Source: Rhizobium favelukesii (GTDB lineage Bacteria > Pseudomonadota > Alphaproteobacteria > Rhizobiales > Rhizobiaceae). From it: 64,000 nucleotides of DNA. Where the stretch lies: assembly GCF_000577275.2 (NCBI RefSeq), contig NZ_HG916852.1, positions 127,001-191,000 of the forward strand, in the 5' to 3' direction. Position 1 is the first letter of the stretch, and every line of letters begins with the position of its first letter. Positions 54,740 to 63,501 of the stretch are shown piece by piece. The notes beneath the pieces were generated by a model. It was not told where the DNA came from. It saw only the letters and a program-made list of their open reading frames with translations, and did no database searches. The translations under genes were made by a program, and so were the position numbers.

Positions 54740-55759
54740 TCAGGAGTGCGGAACGGTGCCGCCGGCAATAGGCACGACGGCGTGGCAAATCTGGCGGGCG
54801 GGGGCGGCGCGATCCTTGAAGCGCGCAACCATGAGACCGACCGCCTCCCTGCCGAGCGCCACGCGATCCACGCGCATGGTTGATAGCGGCGGATTCGTCA
54901 TCAGCGCGCAGGGAAGATCGTCGAAGCCGACGATGGCGAAGTCATCGGGCACGCGCAGCCCGGCCTCGGTCACGGCTTCGAGAACGCCGACGGCGATGAA
55001 GTCGTTCATGCAGAAGGCGGCGGTGATGCCGGCATTCTCTGCAAGCACGGCGGCTGTCAGTTCATGCGCCTCATGGATCGCGCTGCGTTGAAAGGTCATC
55101 GACACGAGACGCCCTTCGGCGCCTTCGACCTCGGCAATCGCAGCCCTGAACCCCCGCACCCGCTCGCGGATGGTGTTGCGGTGCGAGCCGGTCAGATGCA
55201 GGATCTGGCGGTGGCCGGCATTCAGCAGGCGCGTCGTCGCTTCATAAGCGCCGAAGAAGTTCGAGGGAGAAGCGCCATCGAGCCGCAGCTGCGGATCGGT
55301 GCCGTTGACCAGTACCGTCGGGATTGCCGCGTCCTCAAGCCACGCGCACAGTTCGGCGCTCGGATCGATCCCAACCAGGAACAAACCACCGGCGCCGGCC
55401 GTCTGCATATACTCGTGGACCACATCGGGTGTGGCTCTATTCTCGCGGATCAGCCGCACCTCGAAGGGAACGCCGGCATCGAGCGCGCCGGCGCGCAACC
55501 CGTCGACGATCCCTTCGTAGAAGACGCTGAGCCCGCCCGTTACCCCGTCGCTTGCAATCAGCGCCAGGCTGCCACGCAGCGCACCGTTTGCGGTGCGTGC
55601 CGAGTAGCCATTTTCGGCCGCCACCTTGAGAATGTGCTGGCGTACGCTCTCGCTGATGCCGGGCTCGTTGGCGAGCACACGGGACACGGTAGATATAGAC
55701 ACACCCGCCATGGTGGCGATGTCGGCCTGTCTCAGTCTTTTGGTCTTGATCTCGTTCAT
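54740..55759 (-). CDS. LacI-family transcriptional regulator
   Basis: 339 residues. LacI helix-turn-helix at the start (RQADIATMAGVSISTVSRVL, ISESVRQHILKVAAENGYSA) with a periplasmic-binding-type sensor domain, including FAIVGFDDLPCALMTNPPLSTM. I start at the ATG at 55759; a frame extends to 55786 without support. First gene of the operon with DUF2264 and the hydroxyacid dehydrogenase, divergent from a binding protein. A perfect palindrome in the divergent gap is the likely operator. Confidence 0.93.
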   Translation of the reverse strand: MNEIKTKRLRQADIATMAGVSISTVSRVLANEPGISESVRQHILKVAAENGYSARTANGALRGSLALIASDGVTGGLSVFYEGIVDGLRAGALDAGVPFEVRLIRENRATPDVVHEYMQTAGAGGLFLVGIDPSAELCAWLEDAAIPTVLVNGTDPQLRLDGASPSNFFGAYEATTRLLNAGHRQILHLTGSHRNTIRERVRGFRAAIAEVEGAEGRLVSMTFQRSAIHEAHELTAAVLAENAGITAAFCMNDFIAVGVLEAVTEAGLRVPDDFAIVGFDDLPCALMTNPPLSTMRVDRVALGREAVGLMVARFKDRAAPARQICHAVVPIAGGTVPHS

Positions 55760-55781
55760 GGAGAGAAGCTTATGCAAATAG

Positions 55782-55793
55782 TGCAAATTTGCA
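55782..55793. promoter_or_regulatory. candidate LacI operator
   Basis: TGCAAATTTGCA is a perfect 12-bp palindrome between the LacI gene (minus) and the frameshifted binding protein (plus). A related half-site TGCAAA is ten bases to its left, and TTGCAT-N16-TAATCT further right may be the plus promoter. Confidence 0.55.
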
Positions 55794-55897
55794 AGAAAAA
55801 GATAATTTGTTGCATTGGGTAAGTTTTTGCGTAATCTACGCCGATAAGCCCATGGAGCTGTTGGAGGATGGCGGGGCTGAAAGAGGAGGATGAAATC

Positions 55898-57188
55898 ATG
55901 CAGGTCAATCGCCGTTCATTTCTGATGGGTTCGGCAGGTGTCGCTGCCGGGCTGGCCTTCGGCGCCGGAAGCTCAGTTCCGGCCTTTGCAGAAGATGCCA
56001 AGCTGCGTGCCATGTGGTGGGGATCGAACGATCGCGCCAAACGCACGCTTGATGTCGCCAAGCTCTATGAAAGCAAGAATGCCGGTGTTTCGATCGTCGG
56101 CGAGTCGCTGAGCGGCGACGGCTATTGGACAAAACTCTCCACCCAGATGGCCGGCCGTGCAATTGCCGACGTCTTCCAGCTCGAGCCGGGAACGATCTCG
56201 GACTACTCCAAGCGCGGTGCATGCCTGGCGCTTGACGAGTTCGTGCCCTCGACGCTGAAAGTCGATTCCTTCGGCAAGGACATGCTGAAGCTGACGACGG
56301 TGGACGGCAAGCTCTATGGTGTCGGCCTCGGCCTCAACTCCTTCGCGCTGTTCTTCGATCAAACGGCGTTCGAAAAGGCAGGCATTCCGGTGCCGACGGC
56401 GGATCTGACCTGGGATGAGTATGCCAAGCTCGCGGTCGAGCTGACAAAGGCCGGAGGCAAGGACAATTACTGGGGCGGCCCGTACGGCGGCGCGCTACGC
56501 CTACGTCTTCGACGCCTGGCTGCGCCAGCGCGGCAAAAGCCTCTATGCCGATGGCAAGCTCGGCTTCAATGTGGATGACGCAACAGCCTGGTTCACCTAC
56601 TGGGAAGATCTGCGCAAGAAGGGCGGCACGGTCGCAGCCGATGTCCAGACGCTCGACCAGAACACGATCGACACGAACTGCCTCGCGCTCGGCAAGTCGG
56701 CGATGGGCATGGCCTATTCCAACCAACTCGTCGGCTATCAGCTGATTTCCAAGAACAAGCTCGCAATCACGCTGCTGCCGCGTGAAAAGAAGGGCGGCCC
56801 GTCCGGGCACTACTATCGCCCGGCGTTGATCTGGAGTATTGGCGGGACGACGAAGAACGGCGAGGCCGCGGCCAAGTTCATCGATTTCTTCGTCAATGAT
56901 GTGGAAGCCGGCAAGATCCTTGGCGTGGAGCGCGGCGTGCCCATGTCGCCGACTGTGCGGGAGGCGATTCTCCCTCACCTCAATCCGACCGAGCAAGACA
57001 CCGTGAAGTACGTAAACCTGCTGAAAGATCAGGTGGGCGAATATCCGGCGCCTGCACCGCTCGGCTCGACGCAGTTCGACCAGCGCGTCTTCCGTCCGAT
57101 TGCCGATGAACTTGCATTCGAGCGGACAACTCCCGCCGAAGCCGCGGCACGTCTCCTGGAAGAAGGCAAGGCGACGATCAAGGGCTGA
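55898..57188 (+). pseudogene. extracellular sugar-binding protein, frameshifted
   Basis: CUT1-type solute-binding protein with a twin-arginine signal (MQVNRRSFLMGSAGVAAG). The first frame reads to about GGPYGG at 56493 and then turns into nonsense; the correct sequence resumes in the next frame as RYAYVFDAWLRQRGKSLY and continues to the normal end at 57188. A lost GC within a GCGCGC run near 56488-56498 would explain it. It is paralogous to the binding protein at 48266 but has no permease beside it. The ATG at 55898 has AGGAGG upstream. Sequencing error must be excluded. Confidence 0.85.
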
Positions 57189-57294
57189 TCGCACCCCGCC
57201 TCGACTAAGCTTTTGGATCGCGGCGGGCATGGTCTGTCGCGATTTTCTTTGTCGCCAGCGTTCCCCAATACCTTGATGACAATCGTATGATTTT

Positions 57295-57354
57295 TGCGAT
57301 GAGAAAACCTTTTCCCACTTGACGATGAAGTTGGGAAAAGCTTTTCTCATCGCA
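57295..57354 (+). promoter_or_regulatory. large inverted repeat with two LacI-type operators
   Basis: Arms 57295-57317 and 57332-57354 are complementary at 22 of 23 positions. Within them lie GAAAACCTTTTC (57303-57314) and the perfect palindrome GAAAAGCTTTTC (57335-57346), 32 bp centre to centre, about three helical turns. TTGACG at 57319-57324 in the centre may be the -35 of the downstream operon. Confidence 0.6.
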
Positions 57355-57355
57355 A

Positions 57356-58393
57356 ATGAGGAGACGCGCAGTGCACGTCGCGGGAGGAAAAAGAGGCCGG
57401 ATCACCATCCACGACGTCGCGGCGGCGGCGGGGGTCAGTATTTCCACGGCCTCGAAGGCGCTGAATGAAACCGGCCGCATGAGCGCCGAGACCCGCGAGC
57501 GCGTAAAGCGCATTGCCGGCGAAGTCGGCTTCCGCCCGAATGCACTCGCCCGGGGCCTCCTGAGCAAGCGCAGTTTCACCATCGGCCTGTTGACCAACGA
57601 CACCTACGGGCGCTTCACGCTGCCGGTGATGGCCGGCATTTCCGAAGCGCTCGTCGATCACGGCGTATCTGTTTTTCTCTGCGCGATTGAACACGATCCG
57701 TCCCTCGGTCAGATCCACGTCGAGGCCATGCTGGAAAAGCAGGTGGACGGCATCATAGCAACCGGAAAACGCTTGGACCGGCAGCTTCCGGTCGATCTGT
57801 CGAACCTGCACGTCCCCGTCGTCTACGCTTTCACCGAGGGGACGCCGGCAAGCGTTACCTTCCGCTCCGACGACGCGCAGGGCGCACGGCTCGCCGTGGA
57901 GTGGTTGGTGAAGATGGGCCGTCGGCGGATCGCGCATATCACGGGGCCGGAAGACTTCTTCTCCGTTCGCGAGCGCACGGGCGCCTACCGCGATGTCATC
58001 GGCGATGAGGGCCTCGTCATGTTCGGCCATTGGGCGGAGGCCTGGGGCCACGAGGCCGTCGCGGAGATCTGGAACGGAGAGGGCGAAAAGCCGGACGCGA
58101 TCTTCTGCGGAAACGATCAGATCGCCCGTGGTGCTGTCGATGCGTTGCGCGAGCGCGGTGTTCGCGTGCCGGAGGATGTTTCCGTGGTCGGGTTCGACAA
58201 TTGGGAGATTGTCGCCGGCCAGACGCGGCCGCCGCTCACCTCCGTCGATATGGAGTTGAAGGAACTGGGGCGCCAAGCCGGGTTGACGGTTCTGGCGCTG
58301 GCCGAGGGGCGCCCGGTGGAACCTGGCGTCAGGAAATTGCCGTGCCGCCTCGTGGTGCGGCAGTCATGCGGGGCCCAAAGCCCCAGGAGATGA
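57356..58393 (+). CDS. LacI-family transcriptional regulator, second
   Basis: 345 residues. The helix-turn-helix is GRITIHDVAAAAGVSISTAS, and the sensor domain contains FTIGLLTNDTYGRFTLPVM and DVSVVGFDNWEIVAGQTRPP. ATG at 57356, or GTG at 57371, is the start; both keep the DNA-binding domain. It is immediately preceded by a large inverted repeat with two palindromic sites, which suggests autoregulation. It heads the locus containing the second importer and the GH127 enzyme and probably represses it. Confidence 0.92.
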   Translation: MRRRAVHVAGGKRGRITIHDVAAAAGVSISTASKALNETGRMSAETRERVKRIAGEVGFRPNALARGLLSKRSFTIGLLTNDTYGRFTLPVMAGISEALVDHGVSVFLCAIEHDPSLGQIHVEAMLEKQVDGIIATGKRLDRQLPVDLSNLHVPVVYAFTEGTPASVTFRSDDAQGARLAVEWLVKMGRRRIAHITGPEDFFSVRERTGAYRDVIGDEGLVMFGHWAEAWGHEAVAEIWNGEGEKPDAIFCGNDQIARGAVDALRERGVRVPEDVSVVGFDNWEIVAGQTRPPLTSVDMELKELGRQAGLTVLALAEGRPVEPGVRKLPCRLVVRQSCGAQSPRR

Positions 58394-58435
58394 GGAACCG
58401 GCGCGGAGGAGATGCGCCAATTTGGGAGGAGTGCC

Positions 58436-59674
58436 ATGATTAAGCGTCTGTTGGCTGCGACAAGCGTTGCCACTCTATGTCTGGTGTCCGGAGCATCGGC
58501 CGCCGAGAAAGTCGAAATGTGGGTCCGTTCCGGTATCGGCGAGTCCTTCAAGAAGGTCGTCGAAGCCTACAATTCCAGCCACGAGAACCAGGTTGTCGCG
58601 ACCGAGGTGCCGTTCTCGGAACTTGTCCAGAAATACGCAACGGCAATCGCTGGCGGCCAGGCGCCGGACGCGTTGTCGATGGATCTCATCTACAATCCGG
58701 CCTTTGCCGCTGCGGGACAGTTGGAAGACCTGACGGACTGGGCAAAGAAGTTGCCCTATTTCAATTCGCTGTCGCCGTCGCACGTCCGCCTCGGCACCTA
58801 TCAGGATCGCGTCTATGGCCTGCCGCTGTCGGTCGAAACCTCGGTCTTTGCCTGGAACAAGGACCTCTACAAGAAGGCAGGCGTCGATCCAGAAAAGGCG
58901 CCTGCGACCTGGGAGGAAATCACTGCCAACGCCGAGAAGATCCGCAAGCTGGGTGACGACACCTACGGCTTCTACTTCTCCGGCGGCGGTTGCGGTGGCT
59001 GCATGATCTTCACGTTCACGCCGCTCACCTGGGGCGCCGGCGCCGATATCCTTTCGGCCGATGGCAAAACGGCGACGCTCGACACCCCGCAGATGCGCAA
59101 GGCCGTCGACTACTATCGCGACATGGTGAAGAAGGACCTTGTCCCGGCAAGTGCTGCCAGCGACAACGGTGCCAACTTCCTGAGCTTCACCAACGGCAAG
59201 ATCGGTCAACAGAGCCTCGGCGCATTCGCAATCGGCACGCTCGTTACCGAGCATCCCGACATCGACTTCGGCGTGACGCTCATTCCGGGCGTTGACGGCA
59301 ATCCGTCCTCCTTTGCCGGTGGCGACAACTTCGTCATCACCAAGGGCACGAAGAAGATCGATGCCGTGAAGGAATTCCTCGAATACATCTATTCGATGGA
59401 CGGTCAGAAGATCATGGCGAAGTATGGCAGCCTGCCGACCCGCGGTGATATCGCCGACAAGGTGCTCGAAGGCCTTGATCCGAGGATGCAGGTCGGCCTG
59501 AAGGCGATATCGGTCGCGAAGACACCCTACACTCTGCAGTTCAACGATCTGATCAACAGCGCCAACGGTCCGTGGGCGACCTTTACGAACGCCGCCATCT
59601 TCGGTGACGACGTCGACGGCGCCTTTAAGAACGCACAGTCGGAGATGCAGTCGATCATCGACAGCGGCCAATAA
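58436..59674 (+). CDS. extracellular sugar-binding protein of the second ABC importer
   Basis: 412 residues, with a Sec signal peptide (KRLLAATSVATLCLVSGASAAEK) and a CUT1 solute-binding fold (EMWVRSGIGESFKKVVEAYN, DALSMDLIYNPAFAAAGQ). The stretch GGGCGGCMIFTF with two close cysteines is unusual and might form a disulfide near the binding site. The ATG at 58436 follows GGGAGGA. It follows the second lacI by 42 bases and precedes two permease genes; a hairpin separates them. Confidence 0.94.
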   Translation: MIKRLLAATSVATLCLVSGASAAEKVEMWVRSGIGESFKKVVEAYNSSHENQVVATEVPFSELVQKYATAIAGGQAPDALSMDLIYNPAFAAAGQLEDLTDWAKKLPYFNSLSPSHVRLGTYQDRVYGLPLSVETSVFAWNKDLYKKAGVDPEKAPATWEEITANAEKIRKLGDDTYGFYFSGGGCGGCMIFTFTPLTWGAGADILSADGKTATLDTPQMRKAVDYYRDMVKKDLVPASAASDNGANFLSFTNGKIGQQSLGAFAIGTLVTEHPDIDFGVTLIPGVDGNPSSFAGGDNFVITKGTKKIDAVKEFLEYIYSMDGQKIMAKYGSLPTRGDIADKVLEGLDPRMQVGLKAISVAKTPYTLQFNDLINSANGPWATFTNAAIFGDDVDGAFKNAQSEMQSIIDSGQ

Positions 59675-59689
59675 TCTCCCAACGGCCGT

Positions 59690-59716
59690 GGCCGGAGGGT
59701 GTCCTCCGGCCGATTT
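59690..59716 (+). terminator. hairpin between binding protein and permease genes
   Basis: GGCCGGAGG (59690-59698) and CCTCCGGCC (59703-59711) pair perfectly with a four-base loop, then GATTTTAT. Such partial terminators or mRNA stabilisers raise binding-protein levels over permeases in many ABC operons. Confidence 0.7.
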
Positions 59717-59742
59717 TATCAGGAATGATGCGGAGTGTTTCG

Positions 59743-60660
59743 ATGACCGTGACGGGTCAAAAGCAGACAGCATGCGTGCGCAGACGTGCCCCACGACCGG
59801 AATGGACCGGCCTCCTCTATATCGCTCCGGCGATGCTTTTGGTGATCGTGTTCTTTGTGCTGCCGGTCGGTTTCACCGCCTGGATGAGCCTTCACAACTG
59901 GCCGCTGATGGGTGCCTCGCGCTGGATTGGCTTCAACAACTACTTTCGCATGTTCAATGACGGCCGCTTCGTCGCGGCGCTGAACTTCACAGCCTACTAT
60001 ACGGTCATCGTGACGATCCTCATCTTCGCGGTCGCCTTTCCGCTTGCTCTCTTCGTCGAGCGGCAGCGGGCATTTGTCAGTACCTACCGCACCATCATCT
60101 TCCTGCCCGTCGTGGTCGGTCTGGCGTCGGCGTCGCTGCTTTGGGTGTGGCTTGCCAATGTCGACAGCGGCTTCATCAGTCCCGCCTTGAAAGCGCTCGG
60201 ACTTGTCGAGAAGAGCCCCAATCTGCTCGCCACCTTCGACAGTGCATTCCTGACCATCTGCGTCATGGTCGTGTGGAAGATAGCCGGCTTTACAATGATC
60301 ATACTGCTGACGGGCCTGCAGGCGATCCCCGCCGATCTGACGGAGGCCGCCGTCGTCGACGGGGCAAGCTGGTGGCAGCGTTTCCGCTTTCTGACACTGC
60401 CGCTGATGCGCAGGACGATCGCGCTCGCTCTGATCATTTCCGTGACGGGGTCGATCCTCGCCTTCGATCAGTTTTACATCATGACCTCAGGCGGACCGCA
60501 AAACCGTATGATCTCCGTCGTCTACTACATCTTCAACCAGTCTTTCGTGTCCTTCAATCTCGGATACGGCGCGGCGCTGTCAATTGCGCTTCTCGCCATT
60601 CTGGTGATCATCAGCGTCGTGCAGCTCTGGCTGCTGCGTGTCGGGGAGGAGCGCTCATGA
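59743..60660 (+). CDS. sugar ABC transporter permease (MalF type), second importer
   Basis: 305 residues with six membrane helices; the EAA loop reads DLTEAAVVDGASWWQRFRFLTLP. ATG at 59743 (MTVTGQKQ) is preceded by CGGAGT at seven bases; an ATG at 59725 is less well placed. The stop overlaps the start of the MalG-type gene (ATGA). First permease of the second importer; preceded by a strong hairpin. Confidence 0.94.
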   Translation: MTVTGQKQTACVRRRAPRPEWTGLLYIAPAMLLVIVFFVLPVGFTAWMSLHNWPLMGASRWIGFNNYFRMFNDGRFVAALNFTAYYTVIVTILIFAVAFPLALFVERQRAFVSTYRTIIFLPVVVGLASASLLWVWLANVDSGFISPALKALGLVEKSPNLLATFDSAFLTICVMVVWKIAGFTMIILLTGLQAIPADLTEAAVVDGASWWQRFRFLTLPLMRRTIALALIISVTGSILAFDQFYIMTSGGPQNRMISVVYYIFNQSFVSFNLGYGAALSIALLAILVIISVVQLWLLRVGEERS

Positions 60661-61520
60661 GCCTCGTCACCGGTCGCAGGAGAAGCCGTGAAATCCGCGG
60701 TCAGGTCGCCTATCACGGGACAGGCATAGCCGTTGCCATTTTCTTTCTCGCTCCGTTTGTTATTACGCTGCTCGCCTCGTTCCGGCATGGCACGGAGGCG
60801 CGCCTGCCACCGCTGCCGCCGTGGCCGACGAACGGCATCAGCGTTGATTCCTATCGCTCGCTCGACAGTTTCGGTGCCGGCATCTGGCAGCACACCCTCA
60901 ATTCACTCATCGTATCGCTTGCGACCGTCGTGCTGACGGTCGTGATCAGCCTGCTCGCCGGCTATGGTTTCTCGCGCTATCGCTTCCCGCTGAAGAATGT
61001 CTTCTTTATCCTGATCATCGCGACGCTGATGATCCCCTTCCAATCGATCCTCACGCCGCTCTTCATCATCCTCGCCAAGCTCGGGCTCAACAACTCGCTC
61101 TTCGGTCTGACGCTGGTCTACGTGACGCTGCAGTTGCCGTTCTCGGTCTTCATGATGCGCAATGCCTTCGACGCCGTGCCGAAGGAAATCGAGGAGGCGG
61201 CTCGCATCGACGGCGCCCATGATCTGAAGATGCTGGTTTTGGTTCTGCTGCCGCTCGTGCTGCCGGGCGTCGCCACGGTGGCGATCTTTGCGTTCCTCAA
61301 TGCCTGGAACGAATTCCTGGCCGCGCTCGTGCTGCTTTCAAGCAACGAGAAATACACGCTGCCTGTCCTGATGATGGCGGTTCGCGCTGGCCGTCTCGGG
61401 GCGATCAACTGGGGCGCCGTGCAAGCGGGTGTCGCTGTCATGACGATCCCCTGCCTCATCGTCTTCCTGGTTCTGCAACGCTACTACATGCGCGGGCTTA
61501 TGGCCGGCGCGGTGAAATGA
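60657..61520 (+). CDS. sugar ABC transporter permease (MalG type), second importer
   Basis: 287 residues, six membrane helices; EAA loop EIEEAARIDGAHDLKMLVLVLLP. Starts within the stop of the preceding permease gene (ATGA at 60657-60660). No ATPase gene follows: the next gene is a GH127 enzyme. The importer must therefore use an ATPase encoded elsewhere, possibly the MalK-type protein at 44227-45306. Confidence 0.94.
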   Translation: MSLVTGRRRSREIRGQVAYHGTGIAVAIFFLAPFVITLLASFRHGTEARLPPLPPWPTNGISVDSYRSLDSFGAGIWQHTLNSLIVSLATVVLTVVISLLAGYGFSRYRFPLKNVFFILIIATLMIPFQSILTPLFIILAKLGLNNSLFGLTLVYVTLQLPFSVFMMRNAFDAVPKEIEEAARIDGAHDLKMLVLVLLPLVLPGVATVAIFAFLNAWNEFLAALVLLSSNEKYTLPVLMMAVRAGRLGAINWGAVQAGVAVMTIPCLIVFLVLQRYYMRGLMAGAVK

Positions 61521-61533
61521 CTTCCCAAGAAAG

Positions 61534-63459
61534 ATGGATCACGCCATGAACAAGTTGAAAAGAGACCGCCAGTTTCGTCCGCTGCCCGTGCCTGATGTCG
61601 ATGTGCATGGGCTATTCGGAGAGCGCCAGGATGCGATCTGCGATTCCACTGCCGAAACGCTGCTCGACCGTTGCGTCGAGGCAGGGATGCTACGTGCGAT
61701 CGATGTCGACCAGCCTGGTCCCGGAATCGTGATCCCGATCGGCCCATGGGGTGGTTCTACGCAGATGTTCTGGGACAGCGATTTCGGTAAGTCGATCGAG
61801 ACGGTTGCCTACTCGCTCTATCGCCGCGCCAATCCCGCTCTGGAAGCCCGCGTCGACGCCATCATCGACATGTATGAGAAGCTGCAGGACAGGGACGGTT
61901 ATCTGAACGCATGGTTCCAGCGGGTTCAGCCCGATCGCCGCTGGACCAACCTCCGCGATCATCACGAACTCTATTGCGCCGGCCATCTGATTGAGGGCGC
62001 CGTTGCCTATTATCAGGCCACCGGCAAGCGCAAGCTGCTCGACATCATGTGCCGATTTGCCGATTACATGATTTCCGTCTTCGGCCACGGACCGGGCAAG
62101 ATCCCCGGCTACTGCGGTCACGAGGAGGTCGAACTGGCGCTCGTCAAGCTCGCCCGCGTGACGGGCGAGAAGAAGTATTTGGACCTCGCCAAGTTCTTCA
62201 TCGATGAGCGTGGCACCGAGCCCAATTTTTTCACCGAAGAAGCGATCCGCGATGGCCGCAACGCCGCCGACTTCCACCAGAAGACCTATGAATACGGCCA
62301 GGCGCACGAGCCGGTTCGCGAGCAGAAGAAGGTCGTCGGTCATGCCGTACGCGCTATGTATCTCTATTCCGGCATGGCCGACATCGCGACGGAGTATAAT
62401 GACGACAGCCTGACCGGGGCGCTCGAGACGCTCTGGGACGACCTGACGACCAAGCAGATGTACGTCACCGGCGGCATCGGGCCGGCAGCCGCAAACGAGG
62501 GCTTCACCGACTACTACGATCTGCCGAACGAAAGCGCCTACGCCGAAACCTGCGCGTCAGTCGGCCTGGTATTCTGGGCGAACCGCATGCTCGGACGCGG
62601 CCCGAACCGGCGCTATGCCGATATCATGGAGCAGGCGCTCTACAATGGCGCCATGGCCGGCCTGTCTCTCGATGGCAAGACGTTCTTCTACGAGAACCCG
62701 CTGGAAAGTGCCGGCAAGCACCATCGCTGGACCTGGCATCATTGCCCTTGCTGCCCACCGAACATTGCCCGCCTGCTCGCTTCGATCGGCTCTTACATGT
62801 ATGGGGTGGCGGAAGACGAGATCGCCGTTCACCTCTACGGCGAGGGAAGCGCGCGGTTCGAAATTGCCGGCACCAACGTCGAGCTGACGCAGAAGACCCG
62901 CTACCCCTGGCACGGCGCCGTTCACGTCGACGTCAAGACGAGCAAGCCGGCGCATTTCGCAGTTTCGCTGCGCATCCCGGAATGGGCAAAGGGCGCGACA
63001 CTGGCCGTCAACGGCGAAACGATCGATCTCGGTGCAGTCGAAGTCGATGGCTACGCCCGCATCGAACGCGAATGGCGCGATGGCGACAAGATCGATCTGA
63101 ACATCCCGCTGGAAGCGCGCGCCCTCTGGGCAAACCCGCTGGTGCGGCAGGATGCCGGACGCGCTGCGCTGTTGCGCGGACCGCTCGTCTATTGCGTGGA
63201 GGCGACCGACAATGGCGCGGGCCTGAACGGCATCAGGCTTGGCGAGGACATCGCGGCGACGACCGCGGAGATCGCCGAGCTCGGCGGTGCGGTTGCGCTC
63301 GACATTCCGGTCACGAAGGATGAACCGGATTGGGGCGCGACGCTCTATCGGGCCAAGCCGCCGGTGGCCGAGAAGGCGACGGCTCGCTTCGTGCCGTACC
63401 ATCTGTGGGACAATCGCGCGCCAGGCGAAATGCTTGTCTGGATCCGTTCCGCGACGTAG
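61534..63459 (+). CDS. GH127-family beta-L-arabinofuranosidase-like glycosidase
   Basis: 641 residues, family GH127. The zinc site and catalytic residues of the Bifidobacterium enzyme HypBA1 are all found here: Glu338 and Cys340 in NESAYAETCASVG, Cys406 and Cys407 in HHCPCCPPNIAR, with the acid/base candidate Glu322 in AANEGFTD. The N-terminal two thirds form the (alpha/alpha)6 barrel and the end is beta-sandwich. There is no signal peptide, so it acts on a transported glycoside in the cytoplasm. The start is ATG 61534 or 61546. It closes the second lacI-importer operon. The actual sugar may differ from L-arabinose. Confidence 0.93.
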   Translation: MDHAMNKLKRDRQFRPLPVPDVDVHGLFGERQDAICDSTAETLLDRCVEAGMLRAIDVDQPGPGIVIPIGPWGGSTQMFWDSDFGKSIETVAYSLYRRANPALEARVDAIIDMYEKLQDRDGYLNAWFQRVQPDRRWTNLRDHHELYCAGHLIEGAVAYYQATGKRKLLDIMCRFADYMISVFGHGPGKIPGYCGHEEVELALVKLARVTGEKKYLDLAKFFIDERGTEPNFFTEEAIRDGRNAADFHQKTYEYGQAHEPVREQKKVVGHAVRAMYLYSGMADIATEYNDDSLTGALETLWDDLTTKQMYVTGGIGPAAANEGFTDYYDLPNESAYAETCASVGLVFWANRMLGRGPNRRYADIMEQALYNGAMAGLSLDGKTFFYENPLESAGKHHRWTWHHCPCCPPNIARLLASIGSYMYGVAEDEIAVHLYGEGSARFEIAGTNVELTQKTRYPWHGAVHVDVKTSKPAHFAVSLRIPEWAKGATLAVNGETIDLGAVEVDGYARIEREWRDGDKIDLNIPLEARALWANPLVRQDAGRAALLRGPLVYCVEATDNGAGLNGIRLGEDIAATTAEIAELGGAVALDIPVTKDEPDWGATLYRAKPPVAEKATARFVPYHLWDNRAPGEMLVWIRSAT

Positions 63460-63501
63460 CGCCGGCCATGTCGTATTCGTTCACAATGGTCGTCGCCGGT
63501 G

